The notes under the pieces: model-generated
What the model saw: only the letters and a program-made list of their open reading frames with translations
Told to the model about the DNA's origin: nothing
The model's database searches: none
Made by a program: the position numbers and the translations under genes
Part shown: piece by piece, positions 18,716 through 28,397 of the stretch
Position numbering within the stretch: the first letter of the stretch is position 1
How the letters are laid out: every line of letters starts with the position of its first letter
NCBI RefSeq assembly: GCF_001665535.1
Contig: NZ_LZSQ01000089.1
Span: forward strand, 1 to 64,000
Reading direction: 5' to 3'
Source: Mycobacterium sp. 852002-51961_SCH5331710
GTDB lineage: Bacteria > Actinomycetota > Actinomycetes > Mycobacteriales > Mycobacteriaceae
DNA length: 64,000 bases

Positions 18716-21384
18716 TTCGATCGATTCGACTCAATCCCTCGATTCCGATCGTCGTCGCGTTGATGGCGCTGACCGGCGTGTTGCGCGCGATCAACATCAC
18801 GGGTTCCCCGACCCGGCTCGATGACGAAGGCACCTATGTCGCACAGGCTTTCGCGGTCGTGCAATGGGGTGAGCTCGCGCACTACACCTATTGGTACGAC
18901 CACCCGCCCGCCGGCTGGCTGCAGCTGGCGGCGTGGATGGTGATCACCGGCCCGGGTTTCGGTGGCAATGCCGTTGTCGCGGGCCGCTTTCTGATGGTTC
19001 TCGTCGCGGTGCTCGCCGCCGGGCTGCTGTGGTTACTGGCACGTCGCGTCGGCCTGTCCCGCTGGGCGGCCACGCTGGCCGTGGCGATCTTCGCCCTCTC
19101 GCCGCTCGCGATCTCCCTCGGCCGCTCCGTCTATCTGGACAACCTGGCCGTGGCGTGGGTCCTTGGTGCGCTGGTCCTGATCTGCTCACCGCGCCACCGG
19201 CTTTCGGCGATGTTCGGCGCGGCGGCCTGTTTCGGCGTCGCGGTGCTGACGAAGGAGACCATGCTGCTGCTGGTGCCGATGGTGGCATGGCTGGTGTGGT
19301 GCAAGACCGTGCCCGCTACCCGGCGGTACGCGTTGGCGGTCTTCGGCGCGGTCTCCGTCCTGGTGGTCAGTACCTACGTCGTGATGGCCGTCATCCGGGG
19401 TGAACTCGTGCCGGGCCCGGGCCACGTGAGCCTGTGGGACGGCATCAAGTTCCAGCTGTGGCAGCGCGAATCCGGAGGAGCGCTGGGCGATCCGGACTCG
19501 CTGAAGCGGCACACGATCGATGAGTGGTTGCGCCTGGATCCGGTGCTTCCGCTGCTCACCGCGCCGATTGCACTGGCCGCTCTGCTGATCGAGCGTCTGC
19601 GGCCGTATGCGGCCGGACTGCTGATCCTGGTTGTCATGGTGGTCCGACCGGGTTACCTGCCCGTGCCGTTCGTGATCGCAACGCTGCCGCTGACCGCGAT
19701 GCTGGCGGCTGGACTGGCACAAGAAGCCGTCAGCCGCCTGAAGCGCAGCGCACCGCAGCCCGTGAGGACCGGCGGTTGGCGGCGCACAGCGTCGGGCCTG
19801 GCCGCTGCCTTCGGCGTTTCGATGGTGGTCGCGCTCTGGCTTCCGGGCCACGGGCAGGTGTTGGCGAGCAATGACGATGCGTCGTTACAGCGGGCGCAGC
19901 AGTGGATTTCGCAGAACGTCTCCAAGAAGGACCGGCTCATCGTCGACGACGCGCTCTGGGTCGACCTTCTGCGGGAGGGCCGAGACCGCCACAACGTGGT
20001 GTGGTCGTACAAGGTGGACACCGACGAACAGGTCCAGAAGCTGGCACCCGCCGGCTGGGCCGATTACGACTGGGTCGTGTCGACGCCGTCGATGCGAGCC
20101 AACATGCCCGATCAGGGTGTGCTGACCGATGCGATCGCACATGCGCAGCCGGTGGCCACGTTCGGGGACGGTGGCAAGAAGGTCGACGTGCTCCGCGTCG
20201 ACGACGGCGCGCAGGCATCGAGTCCCGCGCAACCGGCGGCACCGGCGTTCGGGGTACAGGTGGCCGCGCGCCTGGATGCCGGATCGGATCCCGACGCGGT
20301 CGCAACCTTGCAGTCGGCCACCGTCGATCAGCGTGTCGTCGCCGCGCTGGCGGTGATCACCGCGACACAGCCCGTCGCCCTCGAAGGCATCACCTCTATC
20401 TCCGCGGAGCGGACCGCCGGAACACCCGAAAGAGAATTCGCAATCGGTGGTTCACCGGAGCGGCTGCGGACAGTCGCTGCCTTCCTCGACCGGCAGGAGA
20501 GTCCCTTCGCGGTCGAGTCGGTCGCCCTACGCGACGGACGGCTGACGGTCCGTTTTCCCGCCAAGGCGACGAACATCGGTCTCGGCGGAAACGCAGCGCC
20601 GGTGCCCGAAGGTGCGGGCTCGGTCCGGGTGAGCGACATGCGACGGGGCTCGGCGCCGGACCGCGTGGAATTCGTGCGCATCGATGGCGGTCCCGGCGGC
20701 TCGATTTCGTTGGGCGACAGGCCGAATCCGACCGAGTACCGCAGCATCGCCGCTGGCACTTATGTGATGGCCACGGTCGAAGCGCGCACCGGCACCGTGA
20801 AGATGCGCCAGGCCTTCACGGTCTCGCCGGGTGCCTCCTACACGCTGGGACTGTTCTCCGCTGCAGAGTCGTCGGAGGTGGCCGCGCAGCTCGCGCCCGA
20901 CGGTGGGCCTTCGCCCGAGCCGACGGTCCGACTGATGCACGCCGCCGGGGCGACCGGTCCGGTCAAGCTGGCGCTGACCTCGACCGCGTCCGGACCAACC
21001 GTGCTGGCGGACAACGCTTCCTACGGTCTGATCACCGGCTACCTACCTCAGCCGCCGGGTGTTCACGAGGCAGTGATCACCGTCGAGGGCAGAGAATTCC
21101 GGCGGCCCGTCGTGCTCGCCGACGGCGCGCCCACGACGCTCGTGCTCACGGACGGGCCCGACGGGCCGGACCTTCGTCAGGTGCGCGATGTGCCTGCCGC
21201 GTCGGCGCCGCTCGACCCGCCCGATGTGGTGATCCCCGCGGCCGAACTGCCGCCGGACAAGACGCCGTCGAAACCCGTCGGCGTCAACGACCCACGGCAG
21301 CAGGCGATCCCGCTCGTGCTGTGTACAGCCGTGATCGCGGGCGCCGTGGTGCTGGCCGTACGAGCCCGAAGGAGTCGACAGTGA
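18712..21384 (+). CDS. GT-C membrane glycosyltransferase fused to exoplasmic DUF4397-like region
   Basis: 890 residues. The first roughly 385 form a multi-helix GT-C fold of the ArnT/PMT (GT39-like) type, with the early loop acid pair in RLDDEGTY and a second loop YDHPPAGW; such enzymes use lipid-linked sugar donors. Residues about 385-640 form a soluble exoplasmic segment. Residues about 637-815 resemble two DUF4397 units (VRVSDMRRG..., VRLMHAAGA..., YGLITGYLPQPPG). A Pro-rich linker and a C-terminal transmembrane helix (about 864-884) follow. The start overlaps the GT2 stop (ATGA) and the stop overlaps the GH8 start (GTGA). It probably decorates or anchors the polymer made by the GT2. Confidence 0.82.
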   Translation: MIRSIRLNPSIPIVVALMALTGVLRAINITGSPTRLDDEGTYVAQAFAVVQWGELAHYTYWYDHPPAGWLQLAAWMVITGPGFGGNAVVAGRFLMVLVAVLAAGLLWLLARRVGLSRWAATLAVAIFALSPLAISLGRSVYLDNLAVAWVLGALVLICSPRHRLSAMFGAAACFGVAVLTKETMLLLVPMVAWLVWCKTVPATRRYALAVFGAVSVLVVSTYVVMAVIRGELVPGPGHVSLWDGIKFQLWQRESGGALGDPDSLKRHTIDEWLRLDPVLPLLTAPIALAALLIERLRPYAAGLLILVVMVVRPGYLPVPFVIATLPLTAMLAAGLAQEAVSRLKRSAPQPVRTGGWRRTASGLAAAFGVSMVVALWLPGHGQVLASNDDASLQRAQQWISQNVSKKDRLIVDDALWVDLLREGRDRHNVVWSYKVDTDEQVQKLAPAGWADYDWVVSTPSMRANMPDQGVLTDAIAHAQPVATFGDGGKKVDVLRVDDGAQASSPAQPAAPAFGVQVAARLDAGSDPDAVATLQSATVDQRVVAALAVITATQPVALEGITSISAERTAGTPEREFAIGGSPERLRTVAAFLDRQESPFAVESVALRDGRLTVRFPAKATNIGLGGNAAPVPEGAGSVRVSDMRRGSAPDRVEFVRIDGGPGGSISLGDRPNPTEYRSIAAGTYVMATVEARTGTVKMRQAFTVSPGASYTLGLFSAAESSEVAAQLAPDGGPSPEPTVRLMHAAGATGPVKLALTSTASGPTVLADNASYGLITGYLPQPPGVHEAVITVEGREFRRPVVLADGAPTTLVLTDGPDGPDLRQVRDVPAASAPLDPPDVVIPAAELPPDKTPSKPVGVNDPRQQAIPLVLCTAVIAGAVVLAVRARRSRQ

Positions 21385-22565
21385 TTCGCTTACGCACGGT
21401 GGCCGTGAAGGTCCTGATGGTGGTGACCGTGGTGGCCGCCGGATGGGGCGTCGCACACGCGGCGGATCCGCGCGTCTCGCAAACCGACATCGGCACCATG
21501 CGAGAGGCGGCCGCTCGCCAGGCCGGACAAGACTTCCTCGACCGCTACGTCGAAGACGACGGACGCGTGGTGCGCCGCGACGAGGGCGGCGACGTGGTCA
21601 GCGAAGGCCAGGCATACGGCATGTTGATCGCCGCCGCGCTGAACGACGAGGACCGGTTCCGATCGATCTGGGACTGGACGAAATCACAGCTGCGCCGCCC
21701 CGACGGGCTTCTGTCCTGGCGGTGGGCGGACGGCAGGGTGGTCGACGCCAACAGCGCCACCGACGCCGACCTCGACGCGGCGCGCGCCCTGGTGCTCGCG
21801 GGCGGCCGGTTCGAAGCGCAGGGGTTGGTCGACGCCGGTAAGCGGCTTGGCGCCGATGTCATGCGGGCCGAAACAGCCCCGGTCGGCTCCGCCGCGCCGC
21901 CGCCGGTCGACGTGGCTCCGCCGGGGCAGTGGCTCGTCGGTGGTGGCCTGACGACGGTGGCGGGCAACTGGGCGACCACGCCCCCGCACGCCATCGACCC
22001 CGGTTACTTCAGCCCTCGCGCCGAGGACGAACTCTTCCGGGCCTCCGGTGACCGGAGGTGGCTCGAGATCAGCCGCACCCAGCGAACGCTGAGCTGGCAG
22101 TTGGTCGGCGTGGACCGGCTGCCGCCGGACTGGGCGGCCGTGAACCCGGCCGGCCATGCGACGCCGATCGAACCGCCCGGCGGAGGACCCGTGAATTTCG
22201 GCCTGGATGCCGCGCGCCTTCCCGTCCGCTTCGCCGAGTCCTGTGATGCCGATGACCGGGCCCTCGCGGCATCGATGCGCGAGCAGATCGCGGCGCCCGG
22301 GAACCCGCCTGCGGTGCGCAATCTCGACGGGTCGACCGCCGGAGAGTGGCAGCATCCCCTGGCACTCGTCAGCGCCGCCGCCACCGAGACCGCCGCCGGA
22401 GAGGCGGACGCGGCGGCGGCGCGCCTCGACCAGGCCTCGGCGTTGCTGCAGCGCTATCCGACCTACTACGGCGCCGCATGGGTGGCCCTCGGCAGGATCA
22501 TGCTCGCGACGGACTTGCTGGGCGAGTGCCCGCAGGGTGGGGCGCGTTTCCTTCAACGTGATTGA
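21381..22565 (+). CDS. Secreted glycoside hydrolase family 8 (BcsZ-like endoglucanase)
   Basis: 394 residues with an N-terminal signal segment (VKVLMVVTVVAAGWGVAHA). The GH8 hallmark SEGQAYGM places the proton-donor Glu at residue 75. The second hallmark NSATDADLDAA holds the catalytic-region Asp residues at 128-132. GH8 enzymes of this subtype (BcsZ/CelY) accompany bacterial cellulose synthases and trim the nascent beta-1,4-glucan. The GTG start overlaps the preceding stop by four bases, showing translational coupling with the two glycosyltransferases. Together the three genes form a self-contained polysaccharide synthesis unit. Confidence 0.9.
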   Translation: MIRLRTVAVKVLMVVTVVAAGWGVAHAADPRVSQTDIGTMREAAARQAGQDFLDRYVEDDGRVVRRDEGGDVVSEGQAYGMLIAAALNDEDRFRSIWDWTKSQLRRPDGLLSWRWADGRVVDANSATDADLDAARALVLAGGRFEAQGLVDAGKRLGADVMRAETAPVGSAAPPPVDVAPPGQWLVGGGLTTVAGNWATTPPHAIDPGYFSPRAEDELFRASGDRRWLEISRTQRTLSWQLVGVDRLPPDWAAVNPAGHATPIEPPGGGPVNFGLDAARLPVRFAESCDADDRALAASMREQIAAPGNPPAVRNLDGSTAGEWQHPLALVSAAATETAAGEADAAAARLDQASALLQRYPTYYGAAWVALGRIMLATDLLGECPQGGARFLQRD

Positions 22566-22607
22566 TACCGGCGACGTGCCGGGCCCGCGCTGCTGTCATG
22601 TCAGACC

Positions 22608-23738
22608 ATGACGACCGAACGCATTGCCGATCATGTGAAGTTCGCCTACTGGGTGCCCAACGTCAGTGGTGGGTTGGTGACGAGCGATATCGAGCAGCGC
22701 ACCGATTGGAACTACGAGTACAACGCCAAGCTGGCGCAGACCGCGGAGAACAACGGGTTCGAATACGCGCTGAGCCAGGTGCGCTACGAAGCGAGTTACG
22801 GCGCTGAGTACCAACACGAATCGACGAGCTTTTCGCTGGCGTTGTTGCTGGCCACGCAGAAGCTGAAGGTGATCGCGGCGGTGCATCCGGGGCTGTGGCA
22901 GCCGGCGGTGCTGGCCAAGCTGGGCGCCACCGCCGACCATCTCAGCAATGGTCGCTTCGCGGTCAACGTGGTGTCGGGGTGGTTCAAGGACGAGTTCACC
23001 CATCTGGGCGAACCGTGGCTCGAGCACGATGAGCGCTACCGGCGCAGCGCCGAGTTCCTGCAGGTGCTGCGCAAGATCTGGACCGAGGACGACGTCGATT
23101 TTCGCGGCGACTTCTATCGCATCCACGACTTCACGCTCAAACCCAAACCGCTCAACACTCCCGAGCGTCCCAACCCCGAGTTGTTCCAGGGCGGCAACTC
23201 GACCGCGGCGCGGCGCAACGGCGGCCTGTACGCCGACTGGTATTTCTCCAACGGCAAGGATTTCGACGGGGTGACCGAGCAGATCGTGGACGTGCGTGAG
23301 CACGCTGGCGGGGCGGGCCGCGAAGTCCGGTTCGGGCTCAACGGATTCATCATCGCCCGCGACACCGAAAAAGAAGCGAAAGACGTCCTGCGCGAGATCA
23401 TCGCCAAGGCCAACAAGCCGGCCGTCGACGGGTTCCGCGCCGCGGTGCAGCAGGCGGGCAACTCGACCGGGGACAAACGCGGTATGTGGGCCGATTCGAC
23501 GTTCGAGGACTTGGTGCAGTACAACGACGGGTTCCGCACTCAGTTGATCGGCACGCCCGAGCAGATCGCCGAACGCATTGCGGCGTACCGCAAACGCGGT
23601 GTCGATCTGATCCTCGGCGGGTTCCTGCACTTTCAAGAAGAGATCGAGTACTTCGGCGCGAAGGTGTTGCCGCTGGTCCGCGAAATCGAACGGTCCGAAC
23701 AGGACAGCGTGGGCGAACCGGTGCTGGTCTCGGCATGA
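22608..23738 (+). CDS. sfnG: FMNH2-dependent dimethylsulfone monooxygenase
   Basis: Luciferase-like monooxygenase of 376 residues strongly resembling SfnG, which oxidises dimethyl sulfone to methanesulfinate during sulfur scavenging. Characteristic stretches are FAYWVPNVSGGLVTS, EQRTDWNYEYN, VNVVSGWFKDEF and ELFQGGNSTAARRNGG. It needs a separate flavin reductase, and none is adjacent. It starts 42 bp after the GH8 gene on the same strand, so read-through is possible, but there is no functional link to polysaccharide synthesis. Absent from the corresponding M. tuberculosis interval. Confidence 0.88.
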   Translation: MTTERIADHVKFAYWVPNVSGGLVTSDIEQRTDWNYEYNAKLAQTAENNGFEYALSQVRYEASYGAEYQHESTSFSLALLLATQKLKVIAAVHPGLWQPAVLAKLGATADHLSNGRFAVNVVSGWFKDEFTHLGEPWLEHDERYRRSAEFLQVLRKIWTEDDVDFRGDFYRIHDFTLKPKPLNTPERPNPELFQGGNSTAARRNGGLYADWYFSNGKDFDGVTEQIVDVREHAGGAGREVRFGLNGFIIARDTEKEAKDVLREIIAKANKPAVDGFRAAVQQAGNSTGDKRGMWADSTFEDLVQYNDGFRTQLIGTPEQIAERIAAYRKRGVDLILGGFLHFQEEIEYFGAKVLPLVREIERSEQDSVGEPVLVSA

Positions 23739-23789
23739 CCGCTGTGCGCTAGCGTGGTTTTCAAAGCCCGCCCGAGCACAGGAGAGGTC

Positions 23790-24653
23790 ATGTCGTACCC
23801 GCAAGGACCGCCCGGTAGCCCCGGATACCCGCCCGCGCAGCAGCCGACCACCCAGTTCTCCGCGCCGACGCAGCAGTTCGGCAGGGCGCCGGAGGCGTCG
23901 CCGTCGACGACCGACGCCGCGAACAAGCTGCCGACGTATCTGGCCATCGCCGTGGCTCTGCTGGGCCTGGCGGTGTACTTGTCGAGCTTCGCGCCGCTGT
24001 TCACCATCTCCGCGTCCGACTTCCCGGGGCTGGGCAGCATCAGCGGAAGCTCGTTCGGTCTGGTGCTCGCCGTCGCGACATCGCTCGTCGCCGGGCTGCT
24101 GGCCGGGACGACGCTGTTGCCGAGACACGGCGCGTCGACGGCGGTGTACGCCGTGCTCGCGGTCGCCGCGTTCCTGCTCATCATCGCCGAGGTGATCAAC
24201 CGCCCGAGCGGCGCCGCGATCGACTGGGGTCTGTACCTGATCATCGCCTTCTCGCTGTTCCAGGCAATCGTCGCCGTGGCGGCGCTGCTGTTCGAGTCGG
24301 GCATCATCACCCCGCCCGCGCCGCGGCCGAAGTACGACCAGTCCTACGGGCAGCAGTACGGCGCCCCGGGCCCGTACTACGGCCAGCAGGGCCAGCAGCA
24401 TCACGGCGGACCCCAGCAGCACCGGCCGGGATATCCGTCGACGTATCCGGGCGGTTATCCGGGCGGTCCGTCGACCGGCGGTTTCCCGGGAGCGCCGCAA
24501 CAGGGCCACCAGCAAGGCCAGCAGGGCCAGCAGGGCCCCCCGACACCGCCGACCGGGTTCCCCGCGTACGGCCAGCCGCCGTCGTCTCAGCCGACGACTC
24601 AGACTCCGGCGCAACCGTCGTCCTCCCCGGAGTCGGGTCCGCCGCCTTCGTGA
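23790..24653 (+). CDS. Rv0954-like membrane antigen (DUF5336)
   Basis: 287-residue protein matching the mycobacterial 34-kDa antigen family. A Pro/Gln-rich N-terminus precedes four hydrophobic helices (about residues 48-180). A long cytoplasmic tail rich in Gly, Gln, Pro and Tyr follows, with tandem units such as QQGQQG and YPGGYPGG. GGAGAGG sits just ahead of the ATG at 23790. By position it is the Rv0954 ortholog, next to perM, and a divisome- or envelope-associated role is suspected for this family. Molecular function unknown. Confidence 0.85.
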   Translation: MSYPQGPPGSPGYPPAQQPTTQFSAPTQQFGRAPEASPSTTDAANKLPTYLAIAVALLGLAVYLSSFAPLFTISASDFPGLGSISGSSFGLVLAVATSLVAGLLAGTTLLPRHGASTAVYAVLAVAAFLLIIAEVINRPSGAAIDWGLYLIIAFSLFQAIVAVAALLFESGIITPPAPRPKYDQSYGQQYGAPGPYYGQQGQQHHGGPQQHRPGYPSTYPGGYPGGPSTGGFPGAPQQGHQQGQQGQQGPPTPPTGFPAYGQPPSSQPTTQTPAQPSSSPESGPPPS

Positions 24654-24724
24654 GGTGAGCCAGTAGTCTGAGCCGCGCGTGCGTCACCGCAGCACGGCAG
24701 CCTGACTGAGGAGCGGCTCAACCA

Positions 24725-26158
24725 GTGGATCAACGGCCAGTCGGCGCACGCCAGGCGCGTGAGCTCCTTCGGGTCGCGTTCGGGCCGTCGTTGGTGGCGC
24801 TCGTCATCATCGCGGCCGTCGTGCTGCTGCAACTGCTGATCGCGAACAGCGACATGACCGGCGCGCTCGGCGCGATCGCCAGCATGTGGCTCGGCGTGCA
24901 CCTGGTGCCGGTGTCGATCGGCGGCGCCGAGCTCGGCGTGATGCCGTTGCTGCCCGCCCTCGCGATGGTGTGGGGCACCGCCCGCACGACGGCCGCCGCC
25001 ACCAGCCCGAACGGTTCGTGGTTCGTGACGCGCTGGGTGGTTGCCTCGGCGCTGGGCGGGCCGTTGTTGATCGCCGCGATCGCGCTGGCCGTGGTCCACG
25101 ACGCCGCTTCGGTGCTCACCCAGCTCCAGACCCCGCACGCGTTACGCGCTTTCGGCGGCGTGCTCGCCGTGCACGCGATCGGTGCGGCGGTGGGGGTCGG
25201 ATCCCGGCTCGGCAGGCGGGTGATGGCCGACGCCTCGCTGCCCACATGGCTTCCGGATGCGTTCCGCGCCGCGGCCGCGGGCGTGCTCGCCTTGGCGGGG
25301 CTCTCCGGCGTGGTGATGGCCGGATCGATGGTCGTGCACTGGTCGACGATGCACGATCTCTACTCGATCACCGACTCGATGTTCGGTCAGTTGAGCCTGA
25401 CGGTGTTATCGGTGCTGTACATCCCGAACGTGCTGGTCGGCACGTCGGCGGTGGCGGTCGGGTCCAGCGCGCACGTCGGGCTCGCGACCTTCAGTTCGTT
25501 CACGGTGTTCGGCGGCGACATCCCGGCACTGCCGATCCTGGCGGCGGTGCCGACGCCGCCACTGGGGCCGGTGTGGGTGGCGCTGCTCATCGTCGCGGCG
25601 GCTGCGGCGGTGGCGGTGGGGCAGCAGTGTGCGCGACGCCCCGTTCCGCTCGGCCCGGCGCTGGCCAAGCTCCTCGTCGCGTCCGCGCTTTCGGCGCTCA
25701 CCGTGGCCCTGCTCGGCTATGCCGGCGGCGGACGGCTGGGCAACTTCGGCGACGTCGGAGTGGATCAGGCGACGTTCGGGCCCGCGGTGTTCCTGTGGTT
25801 CGCCGGAATCGGTGCGCTGACTGTGGTGATGGCGGGCGGCGTGGCCCGTAGGCCGAGGGTGCCCAGGGCCATCCTCGAGGATCACGTCGAGGACGACGAC
25901 GCCGCCGACGTGGAGCCCGAACCCGAGGACGTCGAACCCGAGGACCTCGAGCCAATGGACGTCGAACCCGAGGAGCTCCAACCCCAGGACGTCGAACCCG
26001 AGGACCTCGAACCCGGGCCCGCCGACGAGGAGCCCGCCGGTGCGCCGGACACGGAAGCCGCCGGTCGGGTCGAGCCGCGGCCGAACCCGAACGACGTCGT
26101 CGAGGACCCCGAAGAGCACTTCATGGCGGACGACGACGGCCCGCCGGGCACCCATTAG
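24725..26158 (+). CDS. perM: PerM-like integral membrane protein (cell division, persistence)
   Basis: 477 residues with about nine or ten transmembrane helices and an acidic cytoplasmic tail, corresponding to Rv0955/PerM. In M. tuberculosis PerM is required for chronic infection and supports the divisome protein FtsB; this role is inferred here from orthology. The tail (about residues 385-477) consists largely of Glu/Asp-Val-Glu-Pro repeats. It starts at GTG 24725. The gene precedes purN by 10 bp in a co-directional run. Confidence 0.85.
   Translation: MDQRPVGARQARELLRVAFGPSLVALVIIAAVVLLQLLIANSDMTGALGAIASMWLGVHLVPVSIGGAELGVMPLLPALAMVWGTARTTAAATSPNGSWFVTRWVVASALGGPLLIAAIALAVVHDAASVLTQLQTPHALRAFGGVLAVHAIGAAVGVGSRLGRRVMADASLPTWLPDAFRAAAAGVLALAGLSGVVMAGSMVVHWSTMHDLYSITDSMFGQLSLTVLSVLYIPNVLVGTSAVAVGSSAHVGLATFSSFTVFGGDIPALPILAAVPTPPLGPVWVALLIVAAAAAVAVGQQCARRPVPLGPALAKLLVASALSALTVALLGYAGGGRLGNFGDVGVDQATFGPAVFLWFAGIGALTVVMAGGVARRPRVPRAILEDHVEDDDAADVEPEPEDVEPEDLEPMDVEPEELQPQDVEPEDLEPGPADEEPAGAPDTEAAGRVEPRPNPNDVVEDPEEHFMADDDGPPGTH
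25913..26013 (+). repeat. Degenerate 30-nt tandem repeat in the perM tail
   Basis: About three and a half copies of a unit built from GACGTCGAACCCGAGGA plus a CTCGA- or GCTCCA-type half, encoding alternating [16 protein letters not shown] peptides. Such in-frame acidic repeats can change copy number between strains. Confidence 0.7.
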
Positions 26159-26168
26159 GCTGCCAGGC

Positions 26169-26798
26169 GTGCAGCAACCCCTCCGCGTACCGCCGAAGGT
26201 TCCTGCACGGGTCGTCGTGCTGGCGTCGGGCACCGGTTCGCTGCTGCGTTCGCTGTTGGATGCCACGGCGGGCGAGTACCCCGCATCGATCGTCGCGGTC
26301 GGTGTCGACCGCGACTGCCCGGCGGTCGACATCGCCTCGGCCGCCTCGGTTCCCTCCTACACCGTGCGGCTGCGCGACTATCCCGACCGGGAGGCGTGGG
26401 ACGTCGCAATCACCGAGGCCACCGCCGCACATGAGCCCGACCTGATCGTATCCGCGGGATTCATGAAAATCCTTGGACCGCATTTTCTTTCGCGGTTCAT
26501 GGGGCACATCATCAACACGCACCCCGCGTTGCTGCCCGCCTTCCCCGGCGCGCACGCGGTGGCCGACGCGCTCGCCTACGGCGTCAAGGTGACCGGCTGC
26601 AGCGTGCACCTGGTCGATGCGGGAACCGACACCGGGCCGGTGTTGGCCCAGGAGGCGGTACCCGTCCTCGACGACGACGACGAGGCGACGCTGCACGAAC
26701 GGATCAAAGTCGTCGAGCGGCGACTTCTGGCGGAAGTACTTGCCGCGGTGGCAGTCCGCGGCGTGACCTGGACCGGACGAAAGGCGACATTGGGATGA
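26169..26798 (+). CDS. purN: Phosphoribosylglycinamide formyltransferase
   Basis: 209-residue folate-dependent GAR transformylase, the third step of purine synthesis. It shows [17 protein letters not shown] (phosphate binding), SAGFMKILG, the catalytic Asn/His pair in [16 protein letters not shown] and the Asp in DAGTDTGP. The GTG at 26169 gives a length close to the 215-residue M. tuberculosis enzyme. The stop overlaps the purH start (ATGA). Confidence 0.95.
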   Translation: MQQPLRVPPKVPARVVVLASGTGSLLRSLLDATAGEYPASIVAVGVDRDCPAVDIASAASVPSYTVRLRDYPDREAWDVAITEATAAHEPDLIVSAGFMKILGPHFLSRFMGHIINTHPALLPAFPGAHAVADALAYGVKVTGCSVHLVDAGTDTGPVLAQEAVPVLDDDDEATLHERIKVVERRLLAEVLAAVAVRGVTWTGRKATLG

Positions 26799-28360
26799 CC
26801 GAGGGCAAGCGGCCGATTCGGCGGGCGCTGATCAGCGTCTACGACAAGACGGGCCTCGCCGATTTGGCCCGCGGCCTGCACGAGGCGGGCGTCAGCATCG
26901 TATCCACCGGGTCGACAGCGAAAACCATTGCCGCAGCGGGTGTCCCGGTGACCCCGGTGGAAGAGGTCACCGGTTTCCCCGAGGTGCTCGACGGGCGCGT
27001 CAAGACGCTGCACCCGCATGTGCACGCCGGCCTGCTCGCCGATCAGCGCAAACCCGAACACGTCTCGGCCCTGAGCGAACTGGGCGTCGAGGCGTTCGAG
27101 CTCGTCGTGGTCAACCTGTATCCGTTCGCCGAGACCGTCGCCTCAGGCGCGACCATCGACGAATGCGTCGAGCAGATCGACATCGGCGGCCCCTCCATGG
27201 TGCGGGCCGCCGCGAAGAACCACCCAAGCGTCGCAGTGGTCGTCGACCCACTGGGATACGACGGCGTGCTCGCCGCGGTCCGCGCGGGCGGATTCACCCT
27301 CGATGAACGAAAGAGGCTGGCATCGCTGGCGTTTCGGCACACCGCGGAGTACGACGTCGCCGTCGCGTCCTGGATGGGTTCGGTGCTGGCGCCGGAGCGG
27401 TCGGAGAGTCCCCTGCCGGGCTGGGTCGGCGCCACGTGGCAGCGCAGCGCCGTGTTGCGGTACGGCGAAAACCCGCATCAGCAGGCGGCGCTCTATCGCA
27501 ACGACGCCGCGTGGCCGGGCCTCGCGCAGGCCGAGCAGTTACACGGCAAGGAGATGTCCTACAACAACTACACCGACGCCGACGCCGCATGGCGGGCCGC
27601 CTTCGACCACGCCGAGATCTGCGTGGCGATCATCAAGCACGCCAACCCATGTGGCATCGCGATCTCGTCGCAGTCCGTTGCGGACGCGCACCGCAAAGCC
27701 CACGAATGCGATCCGCTGTCGGCGTTCGGCGGGGTGATCGCGGCCAACACGGCGGTATCGGTCGAAATGGCCGAGACCGTCGCCGACATCTTCACCGAGG
27801 TGATCATCGCGCCCGCCTACGAACCCGGCGCGGTGGAGGTGCTGACCCGAAAGAAGAACATCCGAGTGCTGGTGGCCTCCGAGCCGCAACCCGGCGGCAC
27901 CGAATTCCGCCAGATCAGCGGCGGGCTGTTGGTCCAGCAGCGCGACGAGTTCACCGCCGACGGCGACGATCCGCTCAACTGGACGCTGGCCACCGGTGAG
28001 CCGGCCGATCCCGCGACACTGGCAGACCTGAAGTTCGCCTGGCGCGTGTGCCGGGCGGTGAAGTCGAACGCGATCGTCGTCGCCGCGGACGGCGCCACCG
28101 TCGGCGTCGGTATGGGCCAGGTGAACCGCGTCGACGCGGCGAGGCTCGCGGTGCAGCGGGCCGGCGACCGGGTGCGCGGCGCCGTCGCCGCCTCCGACGC
28201 CTTCTTCCCGTTCCCCGACGGCCTCGAGGTGCTGACCGAAGGCGGTGTGAAGGCGATCGTCCACCCGGGTGGCTCCGTGCGCGACGATCAGGTGACCGAA
28301 GCCGCGGCCAAGGCGGGTATCACGCTGTATCTCACCGGGGCACGCCACTTCGCGCACTGA
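26795..28360 (+). CDS. purH: Bifunctional AICAR transformylase / IMP cyclohydrolase
   Basis: 521 residues performing the last two steps of IMP synthesis. The N-terminal MGS-like cyclohydrolase domain (about 1-200) has SVYDKTGL and [12 protein letters not shown]. The C-terminal transformylase domain has [11 protein letters not shown], the catalytic KHANPCG, and [10 protein letters not shown]. It is translationally coupled to purN. Confidence 0.97.
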   Translation: MTEGKRPIRRALISVYDKTGLADLARGLHEAGVSIVSTGSTAKTIAAAGVPVTPVEEVTGFPEVLDGRVKTLHPHVHAGLLADQRKPEHVSALSELGVEAFELVVVNLYPFAETVASGATIDECVEQIDIGGPSMVRAAAKNHPSVAVVVDPLGYDGVLAAVRAGGFTLDERKRLASLAFRHTAEYDVAVASWMGSVLAPERSESPLPGWVGATWQRSAVLRYGENPHQQAALYRNDAAWPGLAQAEQLHGKEMSYNNYTDADAAWRAAFDHAEICVAIIKHANPCGIAISSQSVADAHRKAHECDPLSAFGGVIAANTAVSVEMAETVADIFTEVIIAPAYEPGAVEVLTRKKNIRVLVASEPQPGGTEFRQISGGLLVQQRDEFTADGDDPLNWTLATGEPADPATLADLKFAWRVCRAVKSNAIVVAADGATVGVGMGQVNRVDAARLAVQRAGDRVRGAVAASDAFFPFPDGLEVLTEGGVKAIVHPGGSVRDDQVTEAAAKAGITLYLTGARHFAH

Positions 28361-28397
28361 CACCTGCCGCGCGCAAGCCGTCCCTATAGTCGTCCTG

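Noticed and set aside
22596..24614. 672-codon minus-strand reading frame across sfnG and the Rv0954-like gene
   Set aside because: Low-complexity, Arg-rich, no motifs; antisense to two recognisable proteins.
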